Assembly (NCBI RefSeq): GCF_017591435.1 | Contig: NC_059281.1 | Span: 14,027,402-14,091,401, forward strand | Direction: 5' to 3' | Length of the DNA: 64,000 nt | Source of the DNA: Portunus trituberculatus | Taxonomy: Eukaryota > Arthropoda > Malacostraca > Decapoda > Portunidae | Part shown: one piece after another, positions 10,991 through 20,368 of the stretch | Layout of the letters: each line of letters begins with the position of its first letter | Position numbering within the stretch: the stretch's first letter is position 1 | Made by a program: the position numbers and the translations under genes | Notes under the pieces: model-generated | Told to the model about the DNA's origin: nothing | Database searches by the model: none | What the model saw: only the letters and a program-made list of their open reading frames with translations

Positions 10991-12618
10991 ATTAACCACG
11001 AAACTAACACTAACGCTGCTGCCATGTCCAAAAAACTTGATGGGCTTCTGAAAAATGCACGGCAGGGCGTCGGAACACTTGTCTGGCTTGTGTCTATAAT
11101 GGGCGTCTTATCCTCGCGCTGGCTGAATGGAGTGACGATGGCAGGAAGGGAAGACTGTCAACAAGGCCATGGAGGGTTTAAGTTTAAGCTTTTGACTGTT
11201 ATTTGGTACCATTTCCTTAACCGCTTCAGTACAGGGACGCATTTTTACCATGAGTTTTTATAGGATTAGACGATTTTATTTACATTAGGGAAGGTCTATG
11301 GGGGTCAGAAGATTAATAGCCGGAATCTTCACTATTTTAATACCCCACATTGGTTTCTGAAGCTGTATAAAATCACTGAATAGTAAGCAAAATGACTATG
11401 AAAACGCGTCATGGTACTGAAAGGGTTAAATTAATCACTTTGAGGCGTGTTTACTTACTCTACAGCCACTTACAATCTTTAAACTACGTAGAAATTGCGA
11501 AATATGCCATTTTTTTATCCCCTGCTTCTCTGTTAATGTTTGTAAAGATTGGGAACTTAAAGTGGCGTGCTCTCACAATGGCACGTGTATGTAGAGTTGC
11601 TTGGTGCCTGAGGGAGATGGCGAGAGATATGTTGTGGTGTAACTTTTAACCATCCACACAGCTGACTCAAGACTTTAGATAACAGTGCCCCGTAAGACCC
11701 GTTTGAACACTCGCATAGCTTAGAGACTTTGTATGGAATCCTCTTAGATAACTCAAGGTCGAATGCGGTTTGTGTTACACTTTCTTAGGCATGGCTTGTA
11801 TTCAGAAATGCTTTGCTCCCTCACCACAATTGATTTTCGGATACCACAGAGATGATTAGCCATGGTTCTCAAGACTGTTTCCTTTGTTAATGATGTGGAA
11901 ATTTTTTTAATCTATTACTTTAACCATAAAAACACTATTAATCCTGTTTTCATATTCATTCTGCTTACTATTTGGTGATTTTATAAAGCTTCAGAAACTT
12001 ATGTGGGGATTAAAATAGTGAAGACTCTGGCCTGTAATCTTCTGACCTCCATAGACCCTTTCTAATGTAAATAAAACCGTCTAATCACACCCAAAACTCA
12101 AGGTATAAAAATAAAAGTCTCAATACTGAAGGAGTTAAGAGCCCGGTTGGCAAAGTGACGTGATGAAATCGAGACAAAGGAAGCCGTTCTGGATAACTAA
12201 AGGATTGCGTGGTGTGCGTCACTACAACTAAGCTCCGTATTCAGAAACGCTTGACTCTCTCACCACGACTATTTTCCAAGGCTACAAGGATGATTAGCGA
12301 GATTTTCAAGAGTGTTTCTCCACTTAATGATGCAGAAATCTTGTCACTCTGCCTTTAGAACCATAAAAAAAAACACCTTGAAAAACTCTTGTAAATTTAA
12401 AGAAAGCCTTTTGAAATAGTGGAGGTGAACCATAAAAGTGATTGAGATTACGAGCTTTATTAACTCTTTACCTGAAGTGTGGCGTTGGCGATGTTCTGTT
12501 TGTCCTCCGGCTTGAGGTTGCAGGAATAGGAGCCCCACGCCCTCACTTGCACCGCCAAGCACGCCACCACCACCACCACCATCGCCACCATCTTGCTCGC
12601 CATGTTCACGCCCTGCAT
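8592..12618 (-). CDS. Secreted cystine-knot (CTCK-like) protein, four coding exons
   Basis: Coding exons, in order of translation, are 12603-12472, 10656-10536, 9367-9218 and 8761-8592. All junctions are GT-AG and the phases agree (0, 1, 1), giving 190 residues. An in-frame ATG at 12618 would add five residues. The start is followed by a valine/alanine-rich hydrophobic stretch ending near VRAWG, a clear signal peptide. Exon 2 gives a short leucine/valine heptad region and a proline-rich linker. Two N-glycosylation sequons (NAT, NAS) flank the exon 1-2 junction. Exons 3 and 4 encode a ten-cysteine domain: the first cysteine follows GE, then GHC, CLGFC (the CxGxC hallmark), CKSC, LVC and a terminal CQCTKC. 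That arrangement matches cystine-knot domains of bursicon, glycoprotein-hormone and DAN/VWF-CTCK type, but the spacing and sequence fit none that I know. An extracellular ligand or matrix protein is inferred. Exon structure is well supported; the function is not. Confidence 0.72.
9397..9585. mobile_element. Second MITE family copy in the cystine-knot gene
   Basis: Begins GTATTCTGAAACCCTTTGCC directly after exon 3's acceptor region and ends in GAGGCTTTTCTGATTACGGA. It occupies the 3' end of intron 2, within 30 bases of the exon 3 acceptor. Confidence 0.55.
9577..9784. repeat. Tandem duplication of about 110 bp including a GA array
   Basis: The block GGAAGTT..TTATTGACGAG plus GA repeat plus TAGTACTTTCTATGTTATCA and its following 35 bases occurs twice in a row. 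The GA tract is short in the first copy and longer in the second. Confidence 0.85.
9945..10251 (-). other. Candidate alternative exon in intron 2 of the cystine-knot gene
   Basis: Intron 2 contains a stretch open for about 100 codons on the minus strand (roughly 10243-9945). It is dominated by Glu, Asp, Lys, Arg, Thr and Gln, with a run of glutamates near its end. It is preceded by AG acceptors at 10252 and 10241. Exon 2 ends in phase 1, which joins the second acceptor in the acidic frame; the first acceptor leads to a different frame that stops after about 40 codons. No phase-1 donor back to exon 3 is visible in the acidic frame, so if used it would be a terminal exon lacking the cystine knot. 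It could also be a chance low-complexity frame. It is seen only as an open frame. Confidence 0.25.
10661..10702 (-). repeat. (GA)n array forming the polypyrimidine tract of cystine-knot exon 2
   Basis: Read on the minus strand this is a (CT)n of about 42 bases ending in CCAG at the exon 2 acceptor (10657). Confidence 0.9.
10936..10990. repeat. (CTA)n microsatellite
   Basis: About 18 CTA units in intron 1 of the cystine-knot gene. Confidence 0.95.
11217..11429 (+). mobile_element. TTAA miniature element, copy 5
   Basis: Complete forward copy with TTAA at both ends, inside the first intron of the cystine-knot gene, antisense to it by orientation. Confidence 0.82.
11795..11940. mobile_element. 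Second MITE family copy, interrupted by TTAA copy 6
   Basis: Starts GTATTCAGAAATGCTTTGCT and contains CCACAGAGATGATTAGCC. It is cut at CATAAAAACACTATTAA, where the TTAA element begins. Confidence 0.6.
11938..12138 (-). mobile_element. TTAA miniature element, copy 6, nested in another repeat
   Basis: Reverse copy that has lost part of its first terminal repeat (TTAATCCTGTTTTCATATTC). Its left edge falls within a copy of the second inverted-repeat family starting at about 11795, so it inserted later than that element. Confidence 0.75.
12237..12435. mobile_element. Second MITE family copy in intron 1 of the cystine-knot gene
   Basis: Starts GTATTCAGAAACGCTTGACT and ends in CCTTTTGAAATAGTGGAGGT, about 35 bases before the exon 1 donor on the minus strand. 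Confidence 0.6.
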
Positions 12619-12714
12619 CAACCTGTGCCAGCCAGGGAGAGACAGTCAGCGGTGTGTGGGTGACGGGAAGGCTGCCCCGCTGACTGACTGCAAACTACAC
12701 ACTCAAAGAGAAAG

Positions 12715-12929
12715 TTAACCCCTTCAGTACCATGACGCGTTTCCATATTCGTTCTGTTTACTATTTTGATGATTTTATACACCTTCAGAAACTTATGTGG
12801 CGGTTTAGAATAATGAAGACTGTGGCCATTAATCTTCTGGACTCCATAGACTCTTCGTAATGTCAATAAAATGGTCCAATCGTACACAAATCTCGAGGTG
12901 AAAATGCTTCCTAGTATTGAAGGGGTTAA
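12715..12929 (-). mobile_element. TTAA miniature element, copy 7
   Basis: Complete reverse copy with TTAA at both ends, about 100 bp upstream of the cystine-knot start codon, where it could lie in the promoter or first intron. Confidence 0.82.
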
Positions 12930-12973
12930 GGAAGTGTGACAAGAAGTTATCCTAGTTCTTAATAACTTATGAA

Positions 12974-13478
12974 GTCTCACCACCACTCCACACCAGTTTA
13001 TAAAGCCTCCAACACCATTCCACACACGTTTAAAGATCCCAGTACCACTCCACACCAATTTCAAAGCATCAGCACCACTCCACATCAGTTACAAAGCCTC
13101 AGCGCCACTCTACACCAGTTATAAATCCTCACCACCACTCCACATCAGATTTGAGCCTCCAGCACCACTCCACATCAGTTATAAAGCCTCAGCACCACTC
13201 CACATCAGATTTGAGCCTCCAGCACCACTCCACATCAGTTATAAAGCCTCAGCACCACTCCACATCAGATTTGAGCCTCCAGCACCACTCCACATCAGTT
13301 ATAAAGCCTCAGCACCACTCCACATCAGATTTGAGCCTCCAGCACCTCTCCACATCAATTATAAAGCCTCAGCACTACTCCACATCAGTTATGAAAGCCT
13401 CAGCACCACTCCACACCAGATTTAAGGCCCCAGTACCAATCCACACCAACATAAAGCCCTCACCAGCACTCCACACTT
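12974..13478. repeat. Minisatellite, 30/60-bp unit
   Basis: About 16 repeats of a 30-base unit (CACCACTCCACATCAG plus a variable half). In the middle (13140-13370) two alternating half-units, one with TTTGAGCCTC and one with TTATAAAGCCTC, make a near-perfect 60-base higher-order repeat. It ends in a poly(T) run. Confidence 0.92.
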
Positions 13479-13516
13479 TTTTTTTTTTTTTTTTAAGCCC
13501 CCAGTCGGCTATCACT

Positions 13517-13610
13517 CACGCTGTGCCGCTGTAGTAAGACAAGGGTCCTCAGTTGCTCAGCTCGCCGTGACTGGACCAGCTCTGGCCACTCGCTACGGCT
13601 TCCAGTGTTA
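13517..13610 (-). promoter_or_regulatory. Possible 5' untranslated exon/promoter of the cystine-knot gene
   Basis: On the minus strand, about 0.9 kb upstream of the first coding exon, a GC-richer stretch ends in GTGAGTG (near 13523-13517), a good donor. It lies between the minisatellite at 12.97-13.47 kb and the hAT-like element at 13.78 kb. No TATA box was identified. This is a positional guess for the transcription start and needs transcript support. Confidence 0.15.
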
Positions 13611-13780
13611 AGTAAAGGCCTCTCTCCCCACCTCCCCTGCCATTCCCCTCCTCCCTTCATTTGCTCGAAGGAGGAAGGGCGCTATGTGGCTGCCCTGACT
13701 CATACACTGAAGGGGCGCGGATGGGGGGGCAAGAACAGACAGATAAGATGTTGGATGGTGAATAAATTGGTAGTATAGAC

Positions 13781-14285
13781 CAGCGATTCCCAAACTTTCT
13801 CAGTGCGTGACCCCTTTCACCTGTACCAAACCTATCATGACCCCCACATTTTATAAGCCTTCTAAAAACCTACTAATGTTTTCAATGGCACAGATACATT
13901 CTAGATATTAATCACAGCAGAGAGGGCAATATGAATTATTTATTCATCTTTATCAATATCTATTAATGTCTATTGATAATGATTGATTTAATAATATATT
14001 CTAATGAGAAGGGTATACCTGATTTTATGCTACAAGCAAATCAATACACGGGTCTGTGTGGCTCAAGGCCCATTGCATGTCTGCTTTAGCGTTCAACCTG
14101 ATTCGAGCCTTTAATTTGATCAGCAGGTGAGTCGAGAAACCACTTTCACAGAGGTTAAGTGGATGAGAAAGGAATGAAAACCTTCAGGGCAAGCTTAATG
14201 TAGTACGTACAGTTGGATCTTCCATGACCCCCGAAAAGACTCACGATCCCTTTGGTGGCCATGAGCCGCAGTTTGCCAACCACTG
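13781..14285. mobile_element. Non-autonomous hAT-like element, 505 bp
   Basis: The ends are CAGCGATTCCCAAACTTTCT and, reverse-complemented, CAGTGGTTGGCAAACTGCGG, imperfect hAT-type inverted repeats. Flanks are GTATAGAC and ATACAGAC, an 8-bp target duplication with two mismatches. No transposase frame is inside. Confidence 0.75.
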
Positions 14286-14415
14286 ATACAGACAGACCGG
14301 CAGAATACAGAAATGTACTTTGAAGGCAAACAAATAGATAAGTACAGACAGACAGATTGACGGACTTAAGACAAGACATTAAGTAGCTAGAGAAAAAATA
14401 ACTGAAGAAGTACGC

Positions 14416-14447
<32 letters not shown>

Positions 14448-14625
14448 GGGTAGATATACAAACATACTATACGGAAAAAAAAAGACGTAGAAAGGGAAAG
14501 TTTGATAAATAGAATAGAAAAACAAACAGCCAGACAGACAGACAGGCGGAAACACGTGACAAAACCTCACATGTTCTTCGTGATATAAGTAATCCATTTT
14601 TTTCCCCCGCGAGCAAATAGGATTA

Positions 14626-14626
<1 letters not shown>

Positions 14627-14724
<98 letters not shown>

Positions 14725-14739
14725 TGTGTGTGTGTGAGT
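14627..14739. repeat. (GT)n microsatellite
   Basis: About 56 GT units with two GA interruptions near the end. Confidence 0.97.
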
Positions 14740-14784
14740 GTTTGCTCGGTCTAACATATTTTCCTGCCATGAATAGTTCCTTAA

Positions 14785-14816
<32 letters not shown>

Positions 14817-14970
14817 AGGAGGGTATACTCTGGAACTCTCTGCCGCTTCTGTAATTCCACCTATATAGTACTTACCGAAACTCATTGAAGAGGGAGATTT
14901 TAAGACATTTATCCCATTATTATGGATAACTCTTTTGACACAGTTCGGAGACTGGCACCTGAGTGGGCCT

Positions 14971-15183
14971 TTAAACTCTTCAGTACCATGACACGTTTTC
15001 ATAATTATTCTACTTACTACTAGGTACTTTTATACAGCTTCAGAAACTTATGTGAGGATTGAAATAGTGATGACTTTGGCTATTAATCTTCTGACCTCCA
15101 TAGACCCTTCCTAATGTCAATAAAATCGTCTAATCACATCCAAAACTCAAGGTAAAAATGCGGCTCAGCACTGAAGGAGTTAA
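14971..15183 (-). mobile_element. TTAA miniature element, copy 8
   Basis: Complete reverse copy with TTAA at both ends and substitutions in both terminal repeats. Confidence 0.8.
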
Positions 15184-15480
15184 TAGTAGTCTCTTGTTAC
15201 CTATGGCCGGATTTTCCCCCCTTACATAAATAGAAACAGTAATAAAGATAATGATGATAATAATGATAATAATAATTCGCTGAGACAGGAGCCAGGAAGC
15301 CCTCAGGTGAATGTGCAAAGTAAGACGATAGCGCCACGTGACTGGAAGAGGCGTGGGTGTGTTAAGAAGGGTGTGTGTGGGAAGGGGGCGTGATTAGATG
15401 TGACCCCTTGACCTGACTCGACGCCCACACAGCCTGACTCACATACGGATGGAGGTGATTATGACAGTATGTGATGTGTC

Positions 15481-15519
15481 TGGTGTTGCCCTTCGTCTTT
15501 GGTGGTGACTGGACTATGT

Positions 15520-15600
<81 letters not shown>

Positions 15601-15665
15601 TGCTCTCTCGCTTGTTTGGTGTTGCCCTTCGTCTTTGGTGATGACTGCACTTTGTGGTGTATGTT

Positions 15666-15721
<56 letters not shown>
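15481..15721. repeat. Tandem duplication of about 137 bp including a CT array
   Basis: GGTGTTGCCCTTCGTCTTTG and its next 20 bases occur at about 15482 and 15617, each followed by a long (CT)n array (15523-15597 and 15667-15720). Confidence 0.88.
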
Positions 15722-16338
15722 GTGTTTTTATTTTCTGGCTGTCCTCTTCCTTTATTATTATTATTGTTGTTGTTGTTGTTATTATTGCTGTTTATTATTG
15801 TTGTTGTTATTATTAATGCTTGGAGATGCACGATACACATTTAACTATTGTTGTTAGCTACCAGACATGAGGAATAAGTAAGAGAAAGGATAAATGATAA
15901 GTAAAGTAAAAATAAAAAAGAAAATTATTTACCTGTAATAAAATAGAGAACATATAAATAAGAGTAAAAATAAGAAAAAAGTGAAGTGGTTTACCTGTAA
16001 CATAATAGAAAACACAAGGATAAGATGAAATGCAACAGAATAAAGAAAAAAAATAACAATTCCTTTTTATAATATATCACCATCCGTATTGTTCCCTGTT
16101 GCGTTAATTCTTGTTGCAGTCTCAAGTTCCTCGCATTCTAAACAAGACATTGGTAAGAATTGTGTCAGTTGATAGTCCGTTTTCTTTTTCACCAGCCTGT
16201 GTGATCCATTGCCCAACTGCTTCCCCGCTCCCCTCTACCCGCTCCTTCTCTCCACTACCAGTCACCACCACCCAGCACCTACCTAATCCCTTCCCAGCCT
16301 GCCTCCACATCCACGCCAACACCATGCGACACGTGGCG

Positions 16339-16340
<2 letters not shown>

Positions 16341-16370
<30 letters not shown>

Positions 16371-16524
16371 TTCTCTCGGGGGTGGATTAGTAGGAACATA
16401 AATAAACAAATAAACTCTTTAAGTAGCTTCCATGGTCAGCTAAGAATACAGTAGAGAGAGAGAGAGAGAGAGAGAGAACTACATGATAAATTAGGCTCCA
16501 TAACATACGAAAACCCACGTGTTT

Positions 16525-16583
<59 letters not shown>

Positions 16584-16779
16584 TTATTGTAGTTTATCTG
16601 ACGTGTATAAATTTTGCCTTCGAAAGAATCTGTCCACGATGTTCTTTCTCTTAACATAGAATCCTAGGTAATATCTGATGTATTAGCTGAAACAAATCAC
16701 AACATAGACAAGTTCTATAAAGCCTGTAATAGGTTTAGAGGGCTGCAACATGTATCAGAAAGAATTACTATAAAGCGGT

Positions 16780-16806
<27 letters not shown>
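16341..16806. repeat. Cluster of CA, GA and CT arrays
   Basis: (CA)n at 16341-16366, (GA)n at 16453-16477, (CT)n running into (GT)n at 16527-16582, and (CA)n at 16780-16806. The GA and CT tracts are another opposed pair. Confidence 0.93.
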
Positions 16807-16811
<5 letters not shown>

Positions 16812-18699
16812 CCACTTCTATATGGCTGCCTCGAGGCTCCTGAAAGTGAGAGACAAACAGGATTAACAGTCAGTGTCCCCATGTGAGCGTCATCCTTAGA
16901 GGTGACATTCCTCCTTGATTAAAGGTGAAAATAAGCCGTAGCGGAAGTCTTGTTGAGTGGGTGCATTATGGTTTGCCTCTAGTCATAACCTGTTCCTTTT
17001 CCTGTCGCTGGATTTGGCGTCGTTCGCCACCTACATTTTGTGCCTGGCGCTTCCTCATCGTCTGCACGAGCGCTAGTGTTACGTACGTACATCTGTCCGC
17101 CTGGCACAGGGAAGGGGAGGGAAGGCCGCGAGCCATCCCATCGCCCCATGGTGGTCTACACTTGCTGCTAAGTATAACACATGCTACGGTACTAAAGTAC
17201 TAATTTTATAATAATAAATATACACATGTACCGTCATTATTAAATACTCTTTTCAACCAGAATATTTGTTAATGATATATAATGTTGTTCGGCAGTACTA
17301 TAAACAATTTCATATGTTGATGCACAAGAGTACAAAGCATTCATTGTCTCCAGTAGAATGTAGTTCACTATACAGTATTACAGGCACGTTATCAACAGTT
17401 ATAATTTATCATATAAAATACACATTTATTAATTAGAAAAACATGACCATAGATCATGATAAGAATATCGCATCGTGTCATGATGCGCACATTTGTGAAT
17501 GTGTATCCAGTTTTCCTCAATATATCAACTTATGCATATTTGCCAACAATTACTTTGAAAATTATTACTTAGAAATACATTGTTTATTTTTAATTATTTA
17601 CAACAATCAAACAAGGTTTTTTTCATTTTGTTATAGAGAAGGATGAGGAGAATGGCCGGTAGAGGCGCTACTGTTTGTTGTGAGTGTGGCGGCCGCGTGT
17701 GTGGGAAGAGAATTTAGGCGCTTTCTCGTCACTGTGTGAGTATCGTCCTGCCACGCATATATTTGGCCTGAGAAAACACATCAGGGACGTATGATTGCTT
17801 ACATTATGGTGACAATACTAAATGTATCACCACAGCTGCGAGAGACAATATTGGCCTGTCGTCTGCTCTCCGCATGGTGCCCATATTTTGCTTTGTTTTG
17901 ACCAATATTGATTGTTAATGGGATATGTTGCTGGCAGTGTGCGTTCCTACAGGCAGGGCGATGTTTGGTGGTGAGTGAGTGTGGTGTGGCGTGGTGTGTG
18001 GTGGTGAGGGTGGTGGCGGTGTGTCGGGATCTGGGTGGCGGCGTGTGTTGTGGTGCTGTGGTGTGCTGTTCCCCGCCCACGTGTGTATATGTGTGTGTGT
18101 GGTTGTGCCCAGGGCATGGCGTGCAGGCTGGTGGCAGCGTGGTGTGTTACGTAGGATAAGGTGCTGTGGTGTGGCAGGTGGCAAGCAGGTGTGGTGATAA
18201 TGGTGGTGGTGGTGGTGGTGGTGATTGGGGTGCGTGGTCGAGGATGCACTTGTTGAGTCTGGGGTGTGTGGCTGGAGGGGTGTGAGGTGTTGTGTGGTTT
18301 GTTGAGATAGTGGTGAGGTGTGAAGTGCAGTGTAGTGCCTAGTGGTGTTGACCTGTTGTCATATAATTTATTTCACCTGTGATATTTTTGTTAATTTATT
18401 GCTAAATTTCTTCATTTGAATCACTTGACATTTCTCAGTTTTATGTTTTGGTGTGATGTTAGATGATACATATAATCATATTAACTTGTATGTGATCTTT
18501 GTGTTGGTTTTATTTTGTGACTATGTATTTAGTTTGCTTTTTGGAGGGTGATGGCTGACTAGGCAGCAGGACCAGAGGAGGGAAGTGCTTCATATGAGAT
18601 GTGATGATGAAAGGAAATTGATCTGGCAGTTGGTGTTTCTTTGTGTAAAATAACGCTTCATTTATATTTATTGTTTCTTTTACTGATTTTCAAACAGAG

Positions 18700-18893
18700 T
18701 GGTTGATGAGTGGAACGTTCTCAGTGGTCATGTAGTCAGGGCTGAGTCAATAGGGAGCTTTAAAAGAAGGTTAGATAAGTTCATGGATGGAGAAGATAGA
18801 TGGAACTAGGTAGCTTAAGCACACAGGGACTGCCTCGTATGGGCCTGGTGGCCTCTTACAGCTTCCCTCTTTTCTTATGTTCTTATGTACCAA
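18700..18893 (+). mobile_element. 3' end of a CR1-like LINE
   Basis: A 5'-truncated fragment translating to the last residues of an RT ORF (RVVDEWNVLSGHV, ESIGSFKRRLDKFMDG). It is followed by an untranslated tail ending in a repeated TTCTTATG unit. It lies upstream of the first recognised PGC-1 exon. Confidence 0.7.
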
Positions 18894-19327
18894 TAACCTT
18901 GCTCAAGATACATAATTATGGTATGTGATGTGTTCTTAGGGCAACATACTGGTGTGCTTCTCAGGTGTGGTGGTAAGACTTGAAATGTTACCAGGTCAGT
19001 TGTTGCTAACCATTGTGCAATAGTCTACAAGTGGAATGAGTCACCAGGGGGAATGTTGTCACTAGTCAGATGTTGTCATTAGTACAGTAAATCACACATA
19101 AAGGCCAAAAATTATCTGTTCTCTTTTGAGTAATAATCAAGTGCATTTTGTATATAGTATTAGGTTTTTAATGTTTACAGTTTGATTTACATTTATCATG
19201 CTGTATTGGACCAAATGTAACTTGTATGATCTGCTAGAATGAATTCTAAGATATAGTTTGCTTAGTTTAGTATATCATCCAGACATGTGATGCGACCATT
19301 TCTTTCCAGGTTTGTGGTGTCCATGGG

Positions 19328-19496
19328 ATGGAAGTCATAGACGTAGATCTGGGTTCCAGTGTTAATTATCTGCAGGTGAGTTGCCACACTTAAAAATGTA
19401 CAAGTTATTCATGTGTGGCAGTTACCATCATATGTTTTGTCCATGGTGTACTGCATTACTCCCACACTTATTGTCATCTTTCTATCCTGTTTTTAG

Positions 19497-19585
<89 letters not shown>

Positions 19586-19592
19586 TGCATGC

Positions 19593-19644
<52 letters not shown>

Positions 19645-19911
19645 GCGTGAAATATTCTTTTCTTCATGTCCTTGTCCTCATGCTCACTTTGGGGTTTTAT
19701 CAATAGGAAAATATTATGTATGTCACTAATTTTTTTGTTGCGTGACAGGACCTAACAGTGAGCAGCGATGGAAGCAACCTGCTGGACATCATTGACCAAA
19801 ACATTCCCGGCTATCACAGAGTCACCAAGACCGACCCCTTCCAGGACCCCACAGATGATGAGCCGTAAGTGTGTGTGCTTGTGTGTCTGGACCGCTGTAG
19901 TGAAGCCTCCC

Positions 19912-19988
<77 letters not shown>

Positions 19989-20368
19989 GATCATATTCTG
20001 TCAGTCATACTTAGTTTATTCTCTTTTACCTAATTTTCCATTACATTAGTTTTGTCTTCACTTGTTTTGCTGCTAATGTGTCTAATGACTTACACTCAAT
20101 AAACAGTACATGCATCCAATCTAGAGAGTCCACATCTCAGTAATTACCACCATGTATACTTATGATTGATATAGACAGATAGCTCACTCCCTCTCTCCTC
20201 CCCGGCAGACTATGCATGCGGTGCCCCCAGCTGACCACGGCGGTGCTGGGGGCGTACCAAGGCAGTGATTCAGCCATGTGTGAGGCTGTCTCTTTGGATC
20301 TCTCCCCCATCACTGAGGATTTCCAGAAGATGTACAGTGACTGGCAGCAACACTTGGGCTCCCTGCAG
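19328..20368 (+). CDS. srl: Upstream coding exons, probable PGC-1 amino terminus
   Basis: Three small exons with strong GT-AG borders read through in one frame from the ATG at 19328: acidic MEVIDVDLG, then DGSNLLDIIDQ and DPFQDPTDDEP, then LSPITEDFQKMYSDWQQHL. An acidic, leucine-containing start is what the PGC-1 activation domain looks like, although I see no direct alignment to vertebrate sequence. The exon opens at an AG acceptor at 19309 with the ATG 18 bases inside, so a noncoding exon must lie further upstream. The last exon ends in phase 0, matching exon 35042. These could instead be an unrelated small gene missing its 3' exons, which is less likely because nothing else in frame follows. 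Confidence 0.62.

Larger units (their letters stand above)
15184..19309. other. Upstream region of the PGC-1 gene, no coding exon recognised
   Basis: Mostly microsatellites and AT-rich sequence. A CG-richer stretch at about 17640-17760 (GTGGCGGCCGCG) and a GT-rich block at 17930-18330 precede the first PGC-1 coding exon and are candidates for its promoter or noncoding exon. A LINE 3' end lies at 18.7 kb. Confidence 0.35.

Noticed and set aside
12618..13151. Frames on both strands through the minisatellite upstream of the cystine-knot gene
   Set aside because: The repeated peptide only reflects the 30-base unit; no splice or start evidence.
12974..13478. CRISPR-like array
   Set aside because: The repeats are contiguous with no unique spacers, in a eukaryotic genome; this is a minisatellite.
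17908..18249. GT-rich frames near 18 kb
   Set aside because: Valine/cysteine-rich and histidine/threonine-rich translations of a simple GT/GGT-rich block.
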